Part shown: one piece after another, positions 11,067-22,900 of the stretch | How the letters are laid out: each line of letters opens with the position of its first letter | Numbering within the stretch: position 1 is the first letter of the stretch | Position numbers and translations under genes: made by a program | Notes under the pieces: generated by a model | What the model saw: only the letters and a program-made list of their open reading frames with translations | What the model was told of the DNA's origin: nothing | Database searches by the model: none | NCBI GenBank assembly: GCA_030549335.1 | Contig: CM060194.1 | Coordinates: 40,875,171-40,939,170, forward strand | DNA length: 64,000 nucleotides | Direction: 5' to 3' | Source: Pontederia crassipes | Taxonomy: Eukaryota > Streptophyta > Magnoliopsida > Commelinales > Pontederiaceae

Positions 11067-14000
11067 TTAAAGGGTTGTCCTAAGAAACTGTACAACTAAA
11101 TATATTACAGCCAAAAAGAGAGCAATCTGATAAGCATCTCTTTGCAAGTCATCGTCTCGTTGGAAGAACTGCAACAAAAGAAAAAAAAATCCTTATTTCA
11201 GGCATCTGTATACTTGAACGCCAAAACAAAATGAAGTATAAAATTTCAATATCTGTCCATTCATTACATGAAATAGGTATTTTGGAATATTGTGTGATAA
11301 TAAGTTTATGTTTCAATGACAAAAGCATAAGTGGCCCAGTAAGAATCGGAGACGAAAACGAAGATTAAAAGTTGATCTCACTTTTATAGCATAAGTGTGA
11401 TTTTCCAGGCAGCAGACTCGTGAATTACTCTAGAATAGTACTAACATTTGGGATGTCATTCACCATGAATGGTGACAAATGATTTTACCTGACTACATGT
11501 TATAAGATTTTTTTAAGGTAACTAACTACACATGTTTGAGATTGAAGTACCTTATTCTATTTTATTGTATTGACCATATATAACTCTTCCTCCAGGTAAA
11601 ACCTTTAAGTATCCAATATTGTTTCGTTGTGCATGCACTTAATTCAATTTGTTTCCATTTTATAAGGTATACCGTATACATCTTTCAAAGAAAAAAACAA
11701 AGAAGAGAAGAAAAGGATCTACCAGCATAACACCGAAATTATAAAATGATAAGCCAATAGACATTTCCAATAAGGTATGGCTGTTTAATGTTTGCTTGTT
11801 GTGAACTATTTCTTTCTAATTTTCTGCAATAGCTACTACTAATTATAGTGCAGAAGCATTTATAGGCAGAGTCGCACAAGAGTTGTACCTTGGTAGGATC
11901 GCCGGATGGGTCTGGATATATCTCCAAGTTCTCCTTCCGAGTAGAGAAACGGGTCGTCGTGCTCTTAACAGCATCAACTGTGTCTTTGCCTGCCTCAATA
12001 GTTGAGAAAAGTCTCCTGGAAATCCAGAAATAGCCCTGAGCAATGAAAGATGATTGCGACAAGTCCCATGATTCCTCATGCTCCAGGACTTGTCCGCTTA
12101 TCTGGTTTAATGTGAACTGGGAGTTCACTTTGAGTACCAAGTCTCCCCCTACTGCTAATGCCGGATTTTTTGGCTTCCCTCTTAGTGTCCACTTTATAAT
12201 CAGTACACTGGTTGACAACATAGCCATTTCCTGGACTGTCTGACACATGCAAATAGGCAATGGAGTTAGTTGAAAACATAGGCATTACCTTTAAGTAATT
12301 TCAGATATCAATCATAACAACTATGAATAAGCATGGGACAATCAGATGAAAAAAGAGAAAAAAGAAACATCATAAAGATGTCACAATGCTCAGATGCAAT
12401 TCATTTTGTTATTGGTTATGATGATAAGGAATCTACTTAGAAGTAATCTCCCAATCTGAATCATGGTTGCTGAATTAGTGAATATTCTTCCCATGACACT
12501 AGATTTCCTTCTCACTACCTATATATATACACGCAATTAGGATCCAGCATGCAACTTGAGCAGTCTTTTTGCAGAGTGTAATGGAATGACAGTATTCAGA
12601 GACAGCGGGAAAGAAGGGAAAATAACAACTAAACAAACTCAAAGAATTAATGTTATCTCTTACCACCGAGGGGTTGTCTAGTGCACTTGTTGCCCACAGA
12701 CGCCTTTTGTACTTTTCTCGTCCAACAAAATTCCTGGCTGGATCCTGCATTCAGGGGCTCAATATAAGAACTACGAACCAGGCATATTAGGAGAGTCGGT
12801 TGTACTTCGAGATCAGATGAATTGTGGAATTATCTCCTGACTATTTGAATGTAGTATGAAAGCCAAGTTGTAACTTGTGCTTGGCTTGGCAACTTTGCAG
12901 TGATCCAAAGGTTACGACAAAATTTCAAAAAGTTCTCAAAGGCTAACTTCCGCAAGTGGGTCACTGGGTCCTCAGAAATTTTGGTTCTTGTTCTCGAGAG
13001 TTCGTGAGGAAAAGTTCTCGTGTTTTTCTCACACCGGAACTTACTCCACGCTTCGCCCAAGCGACAAAATTTCTGTTAAATCAACAAAAAAAAGTTCTCT
13101 TCGATGCAAAACCTCGCCAAACACTAATGGGTACTTATGTGTCAAATCTCATTGGTTCCGAGAACTAAAATTCTGATGTTCTAGTGTGGCTAAACACAGC
13201 CTTAAGCAGAATTCTATCTCCATACTCAAATAGCAGTATCCTGTCTGAACCCTTCTCCACAGATACTGCATAAAACTAGAGAAGAATAAAACTAGTTACC
13301 TTGTACTTGACAGATACTGCATAGGATCCTAAAGCACGATTCCCTTCTCGAAGCTCCAATATGTCTCTTGCAAGCTGCCTTGCTGTTGACTCCACGTAAG
13401 GGCTACTAATACACTCGAAGTCATTGCAGAGCTCACCAAAGTCCAAGCTGTCAACGAGCTTATCCGATTCGGTCCTTTCATTCAAAAGCTCAGTAGATGT
13501 TTCAGCTTCTTTAGATTCATTGGCAACTGCAGCAAACACATAGGTGGTGAGATACACATATAGTGAGAATTAAATATATATATATATATATAAATATAAA
13601 TAGTAGAGAAGTTTAGGCGCATGCAGTTTGGAGTAAATCAGGTAAAGACTAAAAGAAAATTTCTGCATAAAGAAGTAACATCTAACTTTGCTTGTGAATC
13701 AAGAGTTTCCATGTTCAATTGTATATTACACATCTGTGCTCTCTTATTTCTTCTTATCCATGTACTATTAATTAAAGCACCTTCCATCAAATAATAATAG
13801 TAATAGGAAAATAAGTATGTAGAACAGCATCTAGAACGTTTTCTGTACTTAAACAGTTATACCACACTGTCGAATACTATGGTTCGTTTGTAAGCACTAG
13901 TAATCTTGAAGGAAAAAAAAAAAAAGAAATTACACCTCAGTGTAATTATCCATTTTTCTCTAATAATAATGGTAATAATCATAATAAAGTGATGTCCGTT

Positions 14001-14320
14001 CAAGAACCAGTAAAGAAAAATCAGACATGTTACATATGGAACGCAACGCATGACTGCATGCATTAAAGCTAGGACCCTGCACGTTTATGTGATTCACAAA
14101 TTTGTCTACAATTCATCATGTCGTAAAAGAGAGGCAGACCTCGCAAGCGGAGGACGAAGCGACGATGGGACTCCGGCGCCGGTGGTGGCAGGAAGGCACG
14201 ACGGCGGCCGATGACGGAGAGGCTGCGAGTCGCTGCTGCTGGCCGGCAGAAGGCGGAAGCCGAGGAGAGAGTCGACGTCGCGGGGGTGGCAGCAGTGGAC
14301 ATGGTCCTGATGGTCGTCAT
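11067..14320 (-). CDS. Plastid-type DUF2358 protein, 5 exons
   Basis: Coding exons on the minus strand are 14320-14140, 13526-13300, 12744-12664, 12239-11889 and 11168-11067: 942 nt, 313 aa. All borders are GT-AG and phases close exactly. The N terminus, MTTIRTMSTAATPATSTLSS and onward, is rich in Ser, Thr, Ala and Arg, as in a chloroplast transit peptide. Exons 3-4 form the DUF2358 core, an NTF2-like fold predicted in plants and cyanobacteria: DPARNFVGREKYKRRLW, then MLSTSVLIIKWTLRGKPK and HEESWDLSQSS. The last exon ends in a hydrophobic segment, YQIALFLAVIYLVVQFL, a likely single membrane anchor. The biochemical function of the family is not known to me. The start is the first ATG of the frame downstream of a long CT repeat. 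Arabidopsis At1g65230 is, from memory, the corresponding gene. Confidence 0.88.
12930..13206. repeat. Possible degraded hAT-like repeat in DUF2358 intron 2
   Basis: The intron between exons 2 and 3 contains TCAGAAATTTTGGTTCT near 12973 and its approximate inverse near 13165. It ends with GGCTAAACACAGCC, similar to common hAT-type ends. No clean target duplication was found. Confidence 0.25.
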
Positions 14321-14433
14321 GGCCCATGCTGGAGAGAGAGAGGGGGAGGGAGGGTGTGCTGGTGGTGAAGAAAAATAGAAGATATCTTGCACCACTTGTT
14401 TTGCTTGGTTTGGCCGGGCGCAAAGGGCACGTC

Positions 14434-14435
<2 letters not shown>

Positions 14436-14515
<80 letters not shown>
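14436..14515 (+). repeat. (GA)40 microsatellite in the leader of the DUF2358 gene
   Basis: An uninterrupted 80-bp GA tract, 116-195 bp upstream of the start codon at 14320. On the coding strand it is a CT tract in the presumed promoter or 5' UTR. Plant BPC/GAGA-binding factors bind such tracts, so a regulatory effect is possible. Long GA-encoded peptides in this tract are not genes. Confidence 0.9.
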
Positions 14516-14519
<4 letters not shown>

Positions 14520-16925
14520 GCGAGGGGAGGCCACGAATTGGTGATATCCAAAGTACGGTGTGCGTTTCGATCCCAAGGATAAGGCGGTCCCACGGCCATC
14601 GCCAACACCTTCCTCAACTCGTTTAATATAATATAATATAATGAACAAGTAAATAAAAAAAAATTACTCAAAACTTTGTTTCTTCTTTTTCTTTTCCATC
14701 AACCTATTTTTAATGTTTTTTTTAAAGTGTGAGATCAAAATCTAATTAAGAGTTTTCGAGATTTTAGCAACACGTGTCCTAATGTAATAGTATCACATGA
14801 GCTAATAATCAGTTAACTTTAGGCCTAATCTAATCCACCATATAAAATGCCAACAAAAGTGAATATTTAGTTTACACCAAAACATCTTTTGCCAAAGCTC
14901 ACTCTGTTTTGTTTTCGATGTTAAGTGATAACTACAAAAATCTAATTTTGAACTATTAGCACTCGGGACATAACCTTGTTATTGTGCTAAAATTAACGCA
15001 TCTCATTACCAAAATTTCGGCTAACTCATGATTACTGGGTGATCACATTGAGTATCCAATAAAAAAAATTCTCGGCTTGCCTGATATTACCGACATGTAA
15101 TGCACTAAATTTCATAAACAAAAAAAATGAAAGTGTCGTAGTTTTTATTTCAAAGTGGATAACAAAGTAAAAACATAACACCAAGATTTTTCGTTTTTTT
15201 TAGAATTTTTTTATTCAACTCATGCTTTTGGATTGCGTGTAACATCATTTACGATTATGAGAAAAGAGCAACAAAAGAGAAATTTAGAATGTATGGACAG
15301 CTCCGTCCATGTGATAATATTTGACTGAACAATATGAAGTAAATTCTTCACTATGAAGTAAATTCTTCAAGCCGCTAATTTAATAAACAATTTGATGCTA
15401 TAATTGTTATCTCGACAGAGCCTTCATATTTCAATATTGTTCATTTCTTTCGACACTTATATATCATCCCTTAAATAAGTTTCTGAGTTTGATTTCTGTG
15501 CAAACAAAAAAATTTCTATGAAATGTCGACTTGGGTTGCTTGGAACACATTCTTGTGCCTTCTTGGAGTATCGCGAATTAATCAAGTGCCTAGTCGAATC
15601 GCTTTTGCTCCTCCTGCTTTTTGGGTTTGATTGTCTTGCCGGTTCATTTTCTGAACTCGGTTATTTGAGAGTTTCTTCTGTTCTAGCATTTTAGTCGAAG
15701 GTAATATCCATGAGAAAAAAAACATTGAGGGGTAATATCCATCAATTAGATATCGATAACTTGAGTTCATAGTAAGAATATCAAATCATGCGCATTATTC
15801 GTGAAGTGATATAATGATGAAGATTATCCTAAATTAAAGGAGGATTGGAAGAACCTAAATATGATAAGCGTAAAACGAATATGAATCCAACATTAAGATC
15901 TCGTTTTCACCTAAACTATCAAATTTCAACAATAAACAGATTTGATATATAGTTTATCCACATATGATTAACTTTGTGTAGAAATTTAGTTTCATTAGAG
16001 AATGCTCCGTCACGTGTACAAAGATCGAATTTTGAGGGTTACATAGAAACTCTACACATCCAATGCGAAATTATCCAAGTTCACCAAGTCTACCTAATTT
16101 ACTTACGAGTCCACTCGAGTTTTACCTAAAGTATGATTTTATATTGAACTCGTTTCTATTGTGTGAAGCCTTATTCTCATGAGAACAACTCATTTGAACA
16201 AAGGCTTTATTCTCATTTTCGTTATCAAACGTTAATTTTATAGACATGCAAACCCGAAATAATAGTTGCAGAACAAAAAAAAGATAGAGGAAAATTTATT
16301 TTTGCCCTACCTCAAAATAAGAAGACCAAAGTGAAAATAAATGTATATTATTCTAAAACTCGTTAATCTTTTACCGAAGAGGGCATGCGAGTTTAACAAC
16401 TTTGTTCAAGAGAGGAATTAGAGAAGATAAATGGGAGGCAAACTTGTACATGGTTGACACGTGCAATACGCAAGCTACTACGTTGATGCATGTAAAGGGA
16501 CGCGATTAGGAAATGCATGACATGACAGAAGGCCCCCTCTTCTACGAAGTATGACTAGCTAAAACTATTTTGTAAACGCGATATCAGAAACCTTTTTTTT
16601 TTTGTGTTTGGGTTTGAAAACGACATATCACATTCTCGATTCATTATTCAATGGACATGTTGATAAGCTACAAGTGTAGCAGCTCGCAACACAGCACAAT
16701 CGCCATCCAAGAAAATGTACCCATTTCATAATCATCACAGGATCTAAGCCATCAGATCGGCACCGGTTCAAAGACATAAAGATAAATAAGTTGGAAAGAG
16801 TAAACTACCTGTTCGACGACATGAACAAGTTCTACATCCAATCCCGTCCCAAGAAATGTGAAGTACGAGTACACAGTAGATATAAATTACTAGTCTGTTA
16901 GAAACTGAGAACTATGAGCACTTTC
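14516..16925. other. Intergenic between the DUF2358 and BZW genes
   Basis: About 2.4 kb of AT-rich sequence. A 19-bp tandem duplication (TATGAAGTAAATTCTTCA-type) lies near 15333-15371. No gene or RNA was identified. The 3' UTR of the BZW gene probably occupies the right end. Confidence 0.45.
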
Positions 16926-19900
16926 TCACTCTTCCTCCTCGGCTTCCTCAAGCCAATTGACAAAGGGCTCCAGGGCCTTTACGAAAGTTTGCCTGCAGAA
17001 CAAATCATAAAGAGTCTTAGATTATGTTGTTCCCCCAGATGAAACCATCCACACTGTTGCTTAATATCCAAGGCTGGTTGTCTTCAGTAAAAGCGCAAAA
17101 CAAAGGTGACCTAGTCAGATTTCACACAAGAAAAGAGCACGTGGTCTGAACAAGAAACACAACTCCCCTACTGAACATTAATCTTTGATCGATGGAAGAA
17201 TATTATGTCAAATTTAAGTGGCATTCTTGCAATTTATATAGGAGAATATGATCATGGACTTCAAAGTTCTTGGACTCCTGCCATAAATCTACAACCCATG
17301 TGGACCGTCACACCACAAAGCCTCCACATTAAATTTAAAGTTCAATTTTATTAGAGGGGATAGTATTCCAACTATAACACTGAGCTACTGAAGTGATACA
17401 TAGTTAATCCAATGTCATGAATGCTACCAACTACAGTTGGAATAAGAAAGATCTGGAAAGAAAATGAAATGTGCTTGGAACGCACTAGAGCATAGAATTC
17501 AATTTAAGGATCGTTCAACGCAAGGACTCAGAAGTGGATACAGATCTAAGCAACACTAAAATGTGAAAAGAAATTGCTGCAGAATTAACATTCTTGGATT
17601 TAAAGTAGAAAAAGGCGAATAAAAACTTGGGAACGATACGAAAACAGAGCCTAATCATAAACTTGGCTACTACCAGAAAGTCATTACATGGAATTTAAGG
17701 TAAAAATTTCAATGTAATAGAAGTTCTTTTTTTCTTTGGGAGAGGGGCAGAAAAAGAAGGTTCAAATCACTTTCTGAGTTTTTTCTTATATACTTCACAT
17801 TTTATCCCCCCACCAAGAAATATGACGTGAATTAACCAGATACACAATTGTCTTGGACAATAAAATATCCCAATATGACCTATCCTACTATTGTTAATTG
17901 GAAATTATCTTTTATAACACTTTTTACAAATATAAATGACACGAATAAAAGGTACTGCCACAATTCCATGAAAACAGTTAGCAATCATGCACTAAGCATT
18001 CATGTACAATTGAAGAAGCCAATGTATTAATAACAGTGGTTGATCATTTTCTGCTAGAAGTCCGAGAGAAAAACAATAGAAAGCCAGAATAATTACACAC
18101 CTGCCCTTTGGGTTTGCACCTTTACGGAACCAAAGAAGAATGGTATCCTCAGCAAGCACATCTTGATCATAAAGTGACCTTATAATTTCTGGAAATAGCT
18201 TCATCAGTTTCGCATCTTCATAGCACTGGATCTGAACTTTATACATTAGTTCAAGTTCCAGTTTCCCATTAGTGCAGAATGCATTTAGAAGTCCAGCCCA
18301 TGTTTTGACCTGGAAAACATATAATATAATATAATAGTTCAAGTAAATTCAAAAATGCAAGCTACATGCTTGTGTGTGTGAATTTTTTTAAGGCTAAATA
18401 TGTATGAGTTGATATCCGTATAATATTTTCTTTGCGGATTATAAGGAATTGGCACGATGGAAAGACATCAATGGTGTGAATTTTTTTTTTGAGGGGAATC
18501 AATGGTGTGAATTTTAACATCATAAAGTCAAAAGAAGACAGAAAACATGGTGATCATTTACCTGACGAAGAGCTGAATTTGCATTTTGCTGCTGGTTCTT
18601 CCCAGACCATTGTACAGCATCCATTAAGACATCCCATAAAATTCCTACAACCTCAATGTCTGGCAAATTTGCATCTTTAACTCGCTGTTTAGCTGTCTCA
18701 ATCACTTCAGATACATCAGTCTCTTCAGAAATTTGGGTCGTTAGCAATGATTTCATCTCCTTCAGCTTCACCTCAAAGATCTTTTTCTCATTGTACTCAA
18801 CAAGAATTAACAATCCTTCTTTCCTGACATCAAATAAATTATTAACATTTTTTAGAAAACATTACAGTCATTTGCATGAAAATTATTAACATTTTCTAAT
18901 GGTTATTTAAAGTTAGCATTTTTAGAAAACATTACAGTGTAAAATAAGGGTAAGATCCTCAAAGCAAGAACAGTAGTTACTGTAACTTGTTATTCAATCC
19001 AGAATACATAGAAAGTAGTATAAATGGGGCAATGCCATCGGCACCCCTAAATCCACAACTAGCCAGAATGGTTCAGCACAGCAACATGGCCTGCTACCGC
19101 CAAGACAAACTGATACAAACTGAAAATAAAACTAGGATAACTATTATTAATAGTAAAAGTGCAAGAATCTTAAACACAATTACTACTAATAAGTTGTCAA
19201 TTTGAGATGACAAATCTCCATAGTATGTATGGAGTGGACCAAACTCCAATTACATAATTGATTAACACATTTTCAAAGGCTCCCCTAAATCCAAAACCCA
19301 TGTGTGTATTTATAACATACAATACAAATATAACTAACTACCCACTACATTCTTAACTAGCTACTAACTTATACAACTTCTAACTACTCACTACTTAATT
19401 AACAAACTACTAGCTAATAAAAAGTGGTATCTTATCAGTACACCCCTCCTAACATTTCATCTTGTCCTCAAGGCAGAGAAAAGAAAATTAATAATAATAT
19501 TCTGCAGGTGTAATTGAAGCCTCCAAACTTGATTAACTCCATCTTTGGGCCAAGAGAGGAATTTTTGAACCAATATGAACTTCCAGTTTTTCTTCTTATG
19601 GAATGAGCTTTCACTTGTAATATATAAAGCTGATTTCTCTTGAATGAATGTTGCTTCTTTGTGATTTGCTACTAGGATCTTTGAGGCTCTGATACCAATT
19701 GATACAAACTGAAAATACAACTAAAATAAAACTAGGATAACTATTATTAATAGTAAAAGTGCAAGAATCTTAAACACAATTACTACTAATGGCTTGTCAA
19801 TTCAAGATGACAAATATCCATAGTCCGTATGGAGTGGACCAAACTCCAATTACATAATTGATCAACACATTTTCAAAAGGCTCCCCTAAATCCAAAACCC

Positions 19901-22900
19901 ATGCGTGTAATTATAACATGCAATACAAATATAACTAACTACCCACTACTTTCTTAACTAGCCACTAACTTATACAACTTCTAACTACCCACTACTTAAT
20001 TAACCAGCCACTAACTAATACAAAGTGGTATCTTATCACAAACAATGCCAGCAATAAAAAGTTAAAAGAAACTATTTCCGCTCACTAAGGGCTGTAATTA
20101 TGGCCTAGAAAAAGATGGGCCTGCTTTGTGCCAGTAACTCAATGGAACTACAGGCATGTGAAGTTTGGCAAATCGTGCAGGGCAGTAAAAACTGGAGATT
20201 GGAGTGTTTCATAATCAAAGTAGTATTAAAAATGCCAGATTCATCATTAAAACATATAAGAGAAGAGAACTTACGTGAAATGCTCAGACAAGCACTCAGC
20301 AGTTCTCCTAGAAGAAGGAAAGAAATCAAGGAGATTGTCCTCCATTTTTCCTCTCTTCAACAATGAGATGAGATCATCTAAACTGTTTTCAACCAAATAT
20401 TCTTTGAAGAAATTTGTAATAAATGAAAGAACTAGGCCCTTTGCAACAAGATTATCCTTCAGCAGAGGTTGGAATACAGTCTCGGGTGGAAGCCCAGACA
20501 GCCTCTGGGAGAATGCAAGGGCGGTGAAAATAGCCAGCTTCTTTCTCTCATTTTCCTCAAAAAGCTCCATGGACTGCAGGAACTTTCGCATAACATTTTC
20601 AAGGTCCTTGATCAGAAAAGGCCTTCGCCTCAAGATCTTCTGGATATAAAGAACAGATGGTAAAATAGCTTCACGTTTAGGCTCACTATCTAAAACAGAA
20701 TGAGGATGCCGCTTCCCTTCAGGTTTTATTGTGCCAGGTTGAGTACGCCCACCTATGAAAACCACCTGAAATTAGAAACAGATAACATTAGAATAGGAAT
20801 GCTAACAGGAAAGAAACTGAATAAACAATATTTCCTGTCCACTTAAAATATACTAAGATTTACAATAAACTAGAAAGATCATTAAGTCAATGATTAATAA
20901 AGGATTACATAGTTGATTAAGATGAACAAACAAAGGGTAGTTCTCTTTCTTTTTCTTTTGTTTTTGGGGAGAAAGGACAGGTAGGATTTTTTTAAGGGAA
21001 TAACATAGTCCTTTTTAGAGGAAAAAGGATGACTAACAAGATGGTAATCATCCAAGTTTCGTCATGAAGGGAAGGGAATAACAAAGTTGATACAATCTCA
21101 ATATATAATGTATCATGTCCATTTGAAATATAGCATAGACTTGAAAGATCATAAGCTAATATTTAAATAAAGGGTCTGGCATTTTACGGAGAGGATAGGG
21201 ACACTAGTGTTGTGTCATACATCTAGACAACAGTAAATTTGCATCAAGTAAATCACATATAAAATGTATGAGTCATTAGTGAAAGTCTTCATAGACATTG
21301 AATCAATCAAAAGTTCTCCTGAAAAATCTGTTAAAATAAAAATATGCACCACTCCCAAACACACATTAAAATGGAGGAGAAATCATGTAGACATCTACGA
21401 GAAAAGTAAACAAAAACAGCCCACTGAACCATGAAAGATCTTTGTCAACAAAATCTGGCTTCTGGTAGCAATGCCTTCAGTATTTTATCCTATGGAGACA
21501 TGGCCTTCTACACAGCTGCTGGAGTTGTATATCAAATGTATTATGGGCAAGTAACAACTAGCAGATAAAGTCACAAGTAGCACATGACAGCAGATTGATC
21601 ACTTGCTGATCACTATATGTTTCTAACCCATTTTAGATGCAATTCATACATATCGAGTCTCATTTTTGCCTATTTTTGGGCCAATTATACTTGGAATGCA
21701 TACATTGTGATAACTAGTTGATATTCCTCATTTCATACTTAATTTCATGTGCATAGAAGTTCTGAAATGCCAAAATCCATTAATATTTAAATTCTATGCT
21801 AAGTTATCATTTTGAGGACAAGTTATCATTATTATATGTCAAGTTATCATTATTTTGAATGAACTGATTTTCAATGGTTTTCTTGCTCTAAATCCATCAT
21901 TATCATGTATAAATCATATTTGGATAGTCACATCTCAACTTGTGCAAAGTTTTAAATCCATTTGAACAAGTTATCGTTTTTCAAGTGCCAAGTTATCGTT
22001 AAAGGGCAATTTTGTCATTTCGACATGCAAAACCATTAATTCTGCACAGGGACCTTAAGCAATCATCTTGTTATTGTTCTAACTCATTGCTGGTCAAATT
22101 TCATCGCATTTGGATAATCACAACTCAAGTTATCACAAGTTATTTTTTTTAAGTCATATAAGTTATCGTTTTTGGGCACCCAAGTTATCACTTCTTAGAA
22201 ATCTTATTCATATTTAATTTCTGAATGCACTCACTTGTTACTCTAGTCCATTTGATGCTTCTAATGCTTTGAATCACTTGCATTTGGATAATTTCCATGA
22301 TTTGTGACAAGTTATCATTCCGGGCCCCTAAAATCATTAAAATCGATATATGTTATCACTCCTGCACAACACTTAATCCCATCTGAAGTTGGAGCTAGTA
22401 ACTATCATTATCCTAATCCTTATTTGTCAAAATACTACTCAAGAGCTTTGATGCTTGCTGTTTGGGTTTTTGTAGCAAGGAGAAAAGGTGGCCAAAAAGT
22501 GGAAAAAGTAGGGGGGACCATCTACTTTTTCCTGCACAAAAGTACCTGCAGCAGCTGGAATTCTGGCAGTGGACAGGTGGCTTAATCAAGGGTTGGAAGA
22601 ATGTTCTGATGCTGATCAAAGGGTGGAAAGGAGTGATATAAAAGGTGGAATTTCTGAAGGAGAGAGGGGGGCTGGACATTGAGGGTTTGAGCGAGGGTTT
22701 GGAGCAAGGAAGGGAGGAGCTGCTGCTGAAGGCTGCTGCTGGACTTGCTGCTGCTGGCCGAGAGCTTCAAGCATCAATGATTTGTATCTGTTTCTCATTC
22801 TCTTTGATGTCAAGCTTTGTAAACATGAGGAGCTAAACTCCATTTCTTCTATGATAGGGTAGTAGTTTAAATTAGTTTTGGATGGATATGGACAGAATTG

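Noticed and set aside
14069..14671. Long Ser-Leu and Arg-Glu repeats as a protein
   Set aside because: Encoded by the GA/CT microsatellite. The real coding exon starts at 14320, downstream of it.
20275..20649. 124-residue plus-strand open frame
   Set aside because: Antisense shadow of BZW exon 5, which is supported by homology and splice phase on the minus strand.
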